This document shows, piece after piece, positions 1-7,275 of a DNA stretch of 64,000 nt; the first letter of the stretch is position 1; each line of letters begins with the position of its first letter. The stretch comes from Myxococcales bacterium (lineage in GTDB: Bacteria > Myxococcota > Myxococcia > Myxococcales > Myxococcaceae), in the NCBI GenBank assembly GCA_030681895.1, contig JAUXRI010000203.1, forward strand, positions 62,001-126,000, read 5' to 3'. A program made the translations under genes and the position numbers. The notes under the pieces are model-generated. The model was not told the origin of the DNA, made no database searches, and was given only the letters and a program-made list of their open reading frames with translations.

Positions 1-1724
1 GCACGCCGGTCTCGGCGCGCAACCCGACGGCTGGCTACGTGCTGCGCAAGTTCATCAGCCGCCACCGCTGGAGCGTCGCTGCTGCGGGTGTGGTGCTGCT
101 CGCCATCGGTGCAGGCGTCGGCGGAGTCGTCTGGCAGGCGGGCAAGGCACGCAAGGCCGCCGCCGAAGCGCAGGCCCAGCTCGGCTACCTGAGCAGCCTG
201 CTCCACACGCTCGCGCCGAGCACCGCCGACGCGCGCGAGCTGAACCGCTCGAAGTTGATCGCCGAGGCCGCGAAGAACGCCCGCAGCGAGCTCGCCGACA
301 AACCGGCCAGCCTCGCAGGCGTCGAGTTCGCGCTCGCGCAGGTCGCTCAGGACACGGGGGACTACCCGCAGGCGATGGCGCTGGCCGACAGCGCGTACGC
401 ACTCCGTCGTGCGTCGTTTGGAGAAGGCGCGCTCGCCAGCGCCGAGGTGCTGCTGCTGGCCGGTTCGCTGCGAACACAGCTCAGCCCGCCGCATTTCGAC
501 GAAGCGGCCCAGATGCTCGACGCCGCCATCGCGACGATTCGACGCGAGGCTCCTTCGAGCGCGTTGCTGGTCGACGGCCTGCAGAAGCGCTCCACGCTCT
601 TTGGAGACCAGGACAAGCTGGCCGACCAGGAGCGCGTCATCGGCGAAGCCACGGCGCTGTGTGAAGGCGCGCTGGCGACCGAGGCGGTGTGTGAAGCGGT
701 GTGGCTCGAGCAGGGCTCCATGGCGAGCCGCAATCGCCGGCCCGAGCAGGCGCTCGCGCCACTTCGTCGTGCGTGGGACGCGAGGAAGAAGCGCCTCGGC
801 GAGGAGCACGCTTCGACGCTGCACGTGGCGGGCGTGCTCGCCTTCGCTCAGGCCGACGCTGGCGACGTCGCGGGTGGCCTCGTCCTGGCCGAAGCCGTTC
901 ACGCGGCGAACCAGCGCATCTACACCCAGCCGACCGAGACCTCGCTGCGCGCGATGCTGCGGCTGTCTCGGCTGCTCAAACGTTCTGGCAACTACGAGCG
1001 CGCCGAGGTGCTGGTCGACGAGTACCTGCTGCACGCGCGGCGGCTGTTCGGCGACACCAACCAGAACACCATCCTCGGGTTCTCCGACCGCGCGAGCCTG
1101 CTGTTCGGGCTCGGCCGCTTCGACGAGGCCGCCGCGCAGTTCGACGTCACCGCGAAGGCCTACCGGTCGGTGAAGAGCGACATCAACGCGGCGCTGACCC
1201 AGGGCTACGTCTCGGATTCTCAGCGTGAGGCCGGCCATGCCGAGCAGGCGCTCCCCGGGCAGCTCGACGCCGTGGCTACGCTGCGACGCCTGTACCCGAA
1301 GGGCCAGAACGTGATGCTGGCGCGCGCGCTCACCAACCTCGCGCTCACCGAGGGCGCGGTGGGCCAGCACGACGCCGCGCTCGCGCACCACGACGAGAGC
1401 CTGGCCATGCATCACGCGCTGCAGCCGAGCGGCTCGACGCACGCAGCGTTCGCGCAGGCGCTTCGGGGGAAGACGGTGTTCGACCTGGGCCGCACCGCCG
1501 AGGGCGAGGCGGAGCTGCGCAGCGCGCTGAAGGCGCTCGAGTCGCTCAAAGCCAGCTCACCCAATCAGTACTGGGAGCCGTTCGGGCTGCTCACGTTCGT
1601 CGCGTGCGCCAACCGCGCGAACGACTGCGACGCGCTTCGCCAGAGTGCACGAGAGGCGCTGACGTTGTCGCTGGCCGCCACCACGCGAGTTCGGCTGCGT
1701 GAGACGCTCGACGAGCCGCGCTGA
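1..1724 (+). CDS. Ser/Thr protein kinase C-terminal part: TM segment plus TPR region (5' partial)
   Basis: The reading frame is open from the first base, so the gene starts upstream. The first visible residues (TPVSARNPTAGY then LRKFISRHRW) match the juxtamembrane stretch that follows the catalytic domain in myxobacterial Pkn-type kinases. One hydrophobic segment follows (about 20 residues, VAAAGVVLLAIGAG...), then about 520 residues of helical pairs rich in Ala, Leu and Glu with TPR-like spacing (for example RLFGDTNQNTILGFSDRASL, kinesin-light-chain style). The kinase catalytic domain itself is outside the window, so the kinase call is inference. It ends convergently one base from the next gene's stop. 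The GTG at 39 could be read as a start, but coding clearly continues upstream of it. Confidence 0.75.
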   Translation, partial: TPVSARNPTAGYVLRKFISRHRWSVAAAGVVLLAIGAGVGGVVWQAGKARKAAAEAQAQLGYLSSLLHTLAPSTADARELNRSKLIAEAAKNARSELADKPASLAGVEFALAQVAQDTGDYPQAMALADSAYALRRASFGEGALASAEVLLLAGSLRTQLSPPHFDEAAQMLDAAIATIRREAPSSALLVDGLQKRSTLFGDQDKLADQERVIGEATALCEGALATEAVCEAVWLEQGSMASRNRRPEQALAPLRRAWDARKKRLGEEHASTLHVAGVLAFAQADAGDVAGGLVLAEAVHAANQRIYTQPTETSLRAMLRLSRLLKRSGNYERAEVLVDEYLLHARRLFGDTNQNTILGFSDRASLLFGLGRFDEAAAQFDVTAKAYRSVKSDINAALTQGYVSDSQREAGHAEQALPGQLDAVATLRRLYPKGQNVMLARALTNLALTEGAVGQHDAALAHHDESLAMHHALQPSGSTHAAFAQALRGKTVFDLGRTAEGEAELRSALKALESLKASSPNQYWEPFGLLTFVACANRANDCDALRQSAREALTLSLAATTRVRLRETLDEPR

Positions 1725-1725
1725 G

Positions 1726-4293
1726 CTACTGCAGGTAGTAGGTGACGTCCGGCGACGCCGGTGGCCCGTTTGGCGCCACGAAGGCACTGAACGGGTAGTT
1801 GAGCTCGACCGGCATGGCTGCGCACATCGGGGTGCAGAGCCTGAACGTGATGGTCCTCCCGTAGTTGGGCCACGTCACGAGCTGGACGGTGCCGGTGCTC
1901 ACCTGCGCGCCGTTGTCGAAGAGCGTGAACGAGCCCGCCGGGTCGAACGCCATGCGTCGCGCGCGCAGCATGCCGCTCGAGAAGTACTGCCCATCCCAGT
2001 TCGCGCCGGGGCCGAAGTTGGTCAGCATCTGCTCCAGCGTCGGGTTGTCGATGGAGATGAGCGTCGTCTGGCCGGCGAAGACCTGCGCGGTGCCCGAGTA
2101 GAGGAACCACACCTCACGGGTGCTCCCGTTCCAGAAGCCGACGCCGAGATCGTAGGTGACGATGCCCGGCTGGAACACGACGTCGTCGCTCTGGCCGACC
2201 GGGAGCACGTACGGGTAGTTGAGGCGCTGCGTGCCGTTGAGCCGGTAGTCGATGACGTCGTACTTCGTGAGGTTCTCGACGCGCAGCACGCCGGTGCTGC
2301 CGGGCCGTGAGATGACGATGCACGAGATGTTGCTCGTCATCAGCGGGGTGCGAACCCGGTAGCAGTAGCGCCCGTCGGCCTTGTTCGTGAAGCTCTGCAT
2401 CGTCGCGGTGCCTGTCACGACGGTCGAGGGACTCGCGAACGAGGCGCTGGTGTCTTCTTCGAGGGTGTAGGGCGTGCCGCACGCGCCCGAGCCGCAGCTC
2501 CACGAGACGGCGAAGGTGCCGGTGGTGCTGCCCGTCGGCACCGAGACCATGAGCGAGCCCGGCAGCAGACCGAAGGCCGCCGTCACCGTTCTCGTCGAGG
2601 CCAGCGCCACGGTGCAGCTCGTCGTGGCGGAGCTGGTGCAGCCCGTCCACCCCGTGAAGGTGGCACCCATCGACGGCGCTGCGGTGAGCACCACCATCGT
2701 GCCCGCGGCGAGCGTCTCACTGCAGTCGGTGCCACACGAGATGCCGCCCGGAACGCTCGTCACGGTGCCGGTGCCAGTGCCCGTCTTCACCACGCTGAGC
2801 TGAACCGGAGGCGCCGTCAGCGTGAGCACCGCAGTGTTCGAGGGCCCCGATGAGCCGCCGCCGTTGGTGGCGCGAACGCGGAAGTAATACGTGCCCGCCA
2901 TCAAGCCGGGCAGGGTGGTGGTGATGGCGTTCGCAGGCAGCGTGGCGACCTCGACGAAGCCTGTCGTGGCCTGCGAGCTGCGGTCGATGCGGAAGTCGAC
3001 CTCGTTCGTTGCCGTGTCGACCCAGTTCAGCTCGACCTCGCCGGTCGGCAGCACGGAGGCGGTCAACATTCTCGGCGCGGTTGGAGCGGCGGTCGCGACG
3101 AAGGTGGCCGTCACGGTGCGGTTGCTGGTGACCGAGACGATGCAGTCGAGCACCAGGTCCTGGTCGCAGCCTGCCCACCCCGCGAGCACCGAGTTCGACG
3201 AAGGCACCGCCGACACCGTGCGCATCGTGCCGGTCGGGACGACCTCGTTGCAGTCGACGCCGCAGTTGATGCCGGTGCCGGTGATGAGGCCCGTACCGCT
3301 GCCGCTCTTGGCGACCGTCAGGGTGTAGTGCGTCGCGGCGGCCTCGAAGGTGGCCGAGATGCTGCGGCTGCCATTGAGCGTCAGGGTGCAGCTCGGGCCC
3401 ATCGTCGTGTCGCAGCCGAGGAACTCGACGAAGGTGGAGCCGCTCATCGGCGTCGCGGTGAGGGTGACGGTGGTACCGACGGGCACCGACTCGGTGCAGT
3501 CGACGCCGCAGGTGATGCCCATGCCCGAGATGGTGCCGGGGCCCGTCTTCATCACGGTGAGCGTCGCCATCGCGCCCATCATCGAGTTCCCGGTGAAACT
3601 CGCGGTGACCGAGCGGCTCGCCGCCATCGTCACCGTGCACGTGCCCATCGTCACCGAGTCGCAGCCCGTCCACCCGCCGAACTGCGAGCCGGGCAGCGGC
3701 GCCGCGGTGAGCATCATCGAGCGATTGATCGGCCCGACATCGGCGCAATCGGAGCCACAGGCGATGCCCATGCCGGTGACGGTGCCTGAGCCCGTGCCGG
3801 ACTTCGACACGGTGAGCGTCGAGGTCGTGGGGCTCGTGCCCGTGCCTGCCAGCGACGCAGAGACTTCACCGCCCGGCATGCCGCGCACGACGAGCCGGCC
3901 AATGGAGCCCTCGACGGCCACCGGCGCGAAGGTGACGCGTACTTCACAGCTGGCCCCGGCAAACAACGAGTCCATCGAGCACGTGTTGATGCCGATGCGG
4001 AAGCGCGCGCCTTCGACGGAGACCTCGAGCGGGCCCGTGTAGTCACCGCCGGCGTTGCTGACTTGAAACACGATGGCGTTCGAGACGGTGCCCGCCTCGA
4101 TGGAGCCGAAGGCTCCCGTCGGCATGTCGATGGCCAGTCTGGGAACGGCTGCCGTGCCGCCTGCCGAACCTCCGCCCGCGCGCCCACCGGCGGAGCCGCC
4201 AGCTCGAGGCTGGTCGACCCCGGCATCCATCTCGGTGGGGACGGGGCTACAAGCGGCTGAAACCAGGGTCAGTGCGAGGACGGACGCGCGCAT
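1726..4293 (-). CDS. Lipoprotein with tandem InlB B-repeat-like domains and a fibronectin III domain
   Basis: 855 aa from an ATG giving a typical lipoprotein signal (MRASVLALTLVSAAC). A short Gly/Ala/Ser linker follows, then an ASH/HYDIN-like beta domain (about 45-140). After that come five copies of a roughly 75-residue module of the divergent InlB B-repeat type, with the pattern LTV-K-G-G-G-V, CG-DC, a GW-GC centre and a V-ASF end. The fifth is separated from the others by a fibronectin-III-like domain (starts APTAPRMLTAS). The last 250 residues are an unassigned beta-rich domain. Each module holds paired Cys, suggesting disulfides outside the cytoplasm. Probably a cell-surface adhesin or structural protein. 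An upstream in-frame ATG at 4362 is less likely because it precedes the lipoprotein signal. Confidence 0.82.
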   Translation of the reverse strand: MRASVLALTLVSAACSPVPTEMDAGVDQPRAGGSAGGRAGGGSAGGTAAVPRLAIDMPTGAFGSIEAGTVSNAIVFQVSNAGGDYTGPLEVSVEGARFRIGINTCSMDSLFAGASCEVRVTFAPVAVEGSIGRLVVRGMPGGEVSASLAGTGTSPTTSTLTVSKSGTGSGTVTGMGIACGSDCADVGPINRSMMLTAAPLPGSQFGGWTGCDSVTMGTCTVTMAASRSVTASFTGNSMMGAMATLTVMKTGPGTISGMGITCGVDCTESVPVGTTVTLTATPMSGSTFVEFLGCDTTMGPSCTLTLNGSRSISATFEAAATHYTLTVAKSGSGTGLITGTGINCGVDCNEVVPTGTMRTVSAVPSSNSVLAGWAGCDQDLVLDCIVSVTSNRTVTATFVATAAPTAPRMLTASVLPTGEVELNWVDTATNEVDFRIDRSSQATTGFVEVATLPANAITTTLPGLMAGTYYFRVRATNGGGSSGPSNTAVLTLTAPPVQLSVVKTGTGTGTVTSVPGGISCGTDCSETLAAGTMVVLTAAPSMGATFTGWTGCTSSATTSCTVALASTRTVTAAFGLLPGSLMVSVPTGSTTGTFAVSWSCGSGACGTPYTLEEDTSASFASPSTVVTGTATMQSFTNKADGRYCYRVRTPLMTSNISCIVISRPGSTGVLRVENLTKYDVIDYRLNGTQRLNYPYVLPVGQSDDVVFQPGIVTYDLGVGFWNGSTREVWFLYSGTAQVFAGQTTLISIDNPTLEQMLTNFGPGANWDGQYFSSGMLRARRMAFDPAGSFTLFDNGAQVSTGTVQLVTWPNYGRTITFRLCTPMCAAMPVELNYPFSAFVAPNGPPASPDVTYYLQ

Positions 4294-4393
4294 GTCGAGA
4301 GTGATGCACAGATGAGGCGGTGAGTGCATCTGCCGAGTGCGTCGTGCGACGCCAGGAGTCACGGCTCGAGGGTGACGCCGTCGGAGCGACCGC

Positions 4394-5437
4394 CTACAGA
4401 ATCGTGCACACCTCAGGGTGGGCGGTGACGATGGCCTGCACGCCCTGCAACATCACGTCGCACTCCGGCCGGAGCTCGGCGGCCTTCGTTCGCAGCGGTC
4501 CGTAGTGGCCCAACGAGCCGCCCCGCACGCGCAACATCACGGCCGCGTACTCCGCCGCGAAGCCCGGGCACTCCTTCTCGAGCCGCTGGAACAACAGCCC
4601 GTCGGCGCCCGTGCCCCAGTTCTGCCAGTTGGCGGCCGTGCAGGTGACGCCTTCGGAGTACGAGCTCAGGAAGCAGCCCGCCGTCGACGTGCGGTAGCGG
4701 TCGAACAGAATCGGCAGCTCCGGGCTCGAGCCGCGCGAGTCGTAGCTGGTCTGCCACGCGCCCGCCTCGGCGCTGTCGGAGGTGGTGTTGGTGGCCGACG
4801 TGTCGCGGCCCGTGCAGTGCTCGCCGGAGCTCTCACGCATGCCGAGGCCAATCAACAACGTGTACGTGTGGCGGAAGGTGTCGAGGCCGGCGGTGGCGTT
4901 GCTGAAGTTGAGCGCGGTGAACTCGGCGTCGTACCAGGCGAGGGCGTCGCGTTGCGTGTTCGTCGTCTTCGCGGACGAGACGAGCATGATGTCGGACCTC
5001 GTCGGCAGGCACACGCCGCGCGCGAACGAGAGCGCGACGCCCTTGATGTAGCCGCGCGGCATCTGGCCACGGTTGCGCCACTGGTAGCGGTAACAGGCAG
5101 AGCCCACTGCCAGCGCGGTGATGGCGTCCCTCTGCGCTCCGGCGTCGGCGGAGAAGCCCGCGTCGCGTGGTGGGCTTCCAGCATCGACTCCGGCGTCGAG
5201 CCGGAGCCCGGCATCGGCCCCGCCCGCGTCTGGCAGGCCCGCGTCGACTTCGAGCCCTGCGTCGAGCAGCGCACCTGCATCGACCTCGCTGCCTGCGTCG
5301 ACAGCCACGGTGCCGCCGTCGAAGAGGACTTCACCTGCGTCGCGCGCGAGCGGCCCCGCGTCAGGCGCCTCTGGCAGCGCACCGCAGGAGCACCACGCGA
5401 GCATGAGCACGAACGAACGAGACGAGAACACGGGCAC
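4394..5437 (-). CDS. Putative lipoprotein with DAG-rich linker, lysozyme-like region possible
   Basis: 347 aa. A hydrophobic N-terminus with a lipobox-like LAWC, then about 80 residues of Asp-Ala-Gly repeats (a spacer style common in myxobacterial secreted proteins), then a compact Cys-containing domain from about residue 105. That domain contains GLGMRESSGEHCTGRD, where Glu-Ser-Ser-Gly resembles the catalytic-Glu motif of lysozyme-like transglycosylases, and later AGAWQTSYDSRG, also seen in that fold style. The lytic role is inference only. Several in-frame GTG codons (5437, 5431) and one ATG lie near the start, so the exact start is uncertain. Confidence 0.65.
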   Translation of the reverse strand: MPVFSSRSFVLMLAWCSCGALPEAPDAGPLARDAGEVLFDGGTVAVDAGSEVDAGALLDAGLEVDAGLPDAGGADAGLRLDAGVDAGSPPRDAGFSADAGAQRDAITALAVGSACYRYQWRNRGQMPRGYIKGVALSFARGVCLPTRSDIMLVSSAKTTNTQRDALAWYDAEFTALNFSNATAGLDTFRHTYTLLIGLGMRESSGEHCTGRDTSATNTTSDSAEAGAWQTSYDSRGSSPELPILFDRYRTSTAGCFLSSYSEGVTCTAANWQNWGTGADGLLFQRLEKECPGFAAEYAAVMLRVRGGSLGHYGPLRTKAAELRPECDVMLQGVQAIVTAHPEVCTIL

Positions 5438-5519
5438 CCCTGGCGTGATGACGGCGGCACGTTCTCAGGTCCGGCCGCGCTCGACAACGCACGCAAGGGA
5501 ACGCCGACACCTCAGGGAC

Positions 5520-6368
5520 TCACAGGCGCTCGAAGGTGCCGACCGGCGGCCCTTCACCGCGAAGCGTCGTCAGAATGCGCTCGTAGACGGCCTTGTCCCA
5601 GAAGCCGCTGAAGTGGCTGACGTACCGGTTGCAGTACTCGACGTTCGTCGCGCCCGGCACGTACGAGGTGGACTGCGGCCAGAGGTACTCGTCGTTGCAG
5701 GTGTAGATGGACGTGAGCTTCAGCCCCGCCGGCATGCTCGCCGCGTTCAGCCGGGTGAGGAGCGCGCTGTTCGGCTTCACGTCGTTGAGCGCAGCCCAGC
5801 CGGTGAACCACGAGCCCGCAGGCGCGACCGACGAGCCGTGGTGCGCCGAGACGAACGTCACCAGTTGATCGAGCCGCGCGTGCCCGCCCAGCAGTTGCGC
5901 GTAGTACCGCGCAGCGATGCCGCCATCACACTCGACCACGATGTGGAGCTTCGTCTTCTGCCGCTGCGCCAGCACCTCTTCGACCTTCGCCGAGATGCGC
6001 GCGGCTCCGGTGGCGAGGCTCTCGGTGAAGAGATCTGGCGGCGCCCACACGACGACGTCGAACCCGTCACGCTCGAGCCGCGCGCGCATGGGCCCGAAGA
6101 ACTCGGTGCCGATGGTCGTGCCCGGAATCAACAACACCGTGCGCGACGAGGTGTGCGCGGGACGTGAGCTGGCAGCTTCGATGGGGCCGCTGAGCTGACG
6201 CGCGTATTTGCTGAACCAGAGCTTGCGCCAGAGCTGAGGGTCGTTGCCGGCCCAGCGGAGCTCGTTCTCGCTGAGCCCCACCTCCGCTGGCTCGTCGGCT
6301 TCGATCGACGCAGACGAATCGGGACCACAACCGGACACGACGAGCAGACAGACGAGGAGTGTTTTCAT
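5520..6368 (-). CDS. Lipase/esterase-like lipoprotein with Cys at the nucleophile position
   Basis: 282 aa, ATG start giving signal MKTLLVCLLVVSGC (lipobox VSGC). The mature part is an alpha/beta hydrolase of the bacterial triacylglycerol lipase type: VLLIPGTTIGTEFF (79-92) is the oxyanion strand-loop, and KLHIVVECDGGIAARYY (140-156) is the nucleophile elbow. The usual G-H-S-x-G-G is here V-E-C-D-G-G, so Cys147 occupies the Ser position. Asp226 (CNDEYLW) and His252 (VSHFSGFWD) fit the other triad positions. The Cys codon is TGT at 5928-5930. It may be a thiol hydrolase, a weak enzyme or a non-catalytic relative. Monocistronic; its start is 74 bases beyond the end of the AraC-type gene transcribed in the same direction. 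Confidence 0.75.
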   Translation of the reverse strand: MKTLLVCLLVVSGCGPDSSASIEADEPAEVGLSENELRWAGNDPQLWRKLWFSKYARQLSGPIEAASSRPAHTSSRTVLLIPGTTIGTEFFGPMRARLERDGFDVVVWAPPDLFTESLATGAARISAKVEEVLAQRQKTKLHIVVECDGGIAARYYAQLLGGHARLDQLVTFVSAHHGSSVAPAGSWFTGWAALNDVKPNSALLTRLNAASMPAGLKLTSIYTCNDEYLWPQSTSYVPGATNVEYCNRYVSHFSGFWDKAVYERILTTLRGEGPPVGTFERL

Positions 6369-6442
6369 GAGCGGCGATGTAGTGAACGTCGCAGGTGCGC
6401 CGCGTCTGGCCGCGCGCCAATGCTGTCTGTCAGCGCGCCAGC

Positions 6443-7264
6443 CTATGGCTTCGGTGCGGCGACGTTCCCGCGGTACCGCGCACGAAACGCCGAGGGCGTC
6501 AGGCCGGTGACTTCTTTGAAGCTCGTCGCGAGCTGCTGTGACGAGGGGAACCCTGCGTCGAGCGCGACGGCGGCGAGCTTGAGGTCCGAGTCGGTGAGCA
6601 GGCGCTGCGCCGCCTCGACGCGTGCGAGTCGAAGCTCTGCCGCGAACGAGGTCTTCTCGGTGGTGAGCCGGCGCTGCATCGTTCGAAGCGAGACGTTCAA
6701 CGCCTTCGCCGCGTCGGCCGGAGCCGGCTCGTGCAGGTTGGTCGCGAACCATCGGCGCAGGCTGCTCACCAGGCTCACGGTCGTCTCGGCTTCGAACGCG
6801 GCCACCAGTGTCGCGAGGGCGCTCGAGTCGGGAGGCTCGAGCCAGCGCACGGCGGCGTCCATCGCGTCGAACACCTGCACCCGGTGGCTCGGCTCCAGCA
6901 GCACGTAGAACCCCGACGACAACGCGCCGAGCAGCCCAGCGGGCCGAACCACGGCCTGGCGAACGAGCTGCGTAGCCATCTGCTCCTTCTTCGACTTCAC
7001 GAAGTCGAGCAGCACCTCGAAGCCCGCCGCGTCGACGCCCTCGAGCTTTCGCAGGTCGACCAGCGAGAAGTACGGCGGACTTCCCGCGGCGTAGGCAGTC
7101 GCGATGCACGTGACGAGCTGGAGCGCTTCGTCCCGGCTCGGCCTGCCCCAGACGCGCCAGCCGCACACGGTGCCGAGGTTGTAGAAGACAAACGAATCGC
7201 CCGAGAGGAACGCTCCGGCCGGCGCGGCCAGGAAGCCTGGAAGGTCGATGGCCCGTCGCACCAT
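6443..7264 (-). CDS. AraC-family transcriptional regulator
   Basis: 273 aa. The last about 100 residues form a double helix-turn-helix of the AraC/XylS type: ADAAKALNVSLRTMQRRL is the first HTH, LKLAAVALDAGFPSSQQLATSF the second, followed by the family's GLTPSAFRARYRG signature. The N-terminal 170 residues are not a recognisable cupin. They contain YFSLVDLRKLEGVDAAGFE, reminiscent of a STAS-like or heme/NO-sensor-associated domain, so the ligand is unknown. It lies 11 bases downstream of the heparinase-like gene, so the two may be co-transcribed, which would make that gene a candidate target. Confidence 0.85.
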   Translation of the reverse strand: MVRRAIDLPGFLAAPAGAFLSGDSFVFYNLGTVCGWRVWGRPSRDEALQLVTCIATAYAAGSPPYFSLVDLRKLEGVDAAGFEVLLDFVKSKKEQMATQLVRQAVVRPAGLLGALSSGFYVLLEPSHRVQVFDAMDAAVRWLEPPDSSALATLVAAFEAETTVSLVSSLRRWFATNLHEPAPADAAKALNVSLRTMQRRLTTEKTSFAAELRLARVEAAQRLLTDSDLKLAAVALDAGFPSSQQLATSFKEVTGLTPSAFRARYRGNVAAPKP

Positions 7265-7275
7265 GGGCGTGAGCT

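Noticed and set aside
5520..7166. 548-residue minus-strand frame spanning the lipase and AraC regions
   Set aside because: Its N-terminal half is out of frame with the AraC gene and unlike protein. The real start is the signal-peptide ATG at 6368.
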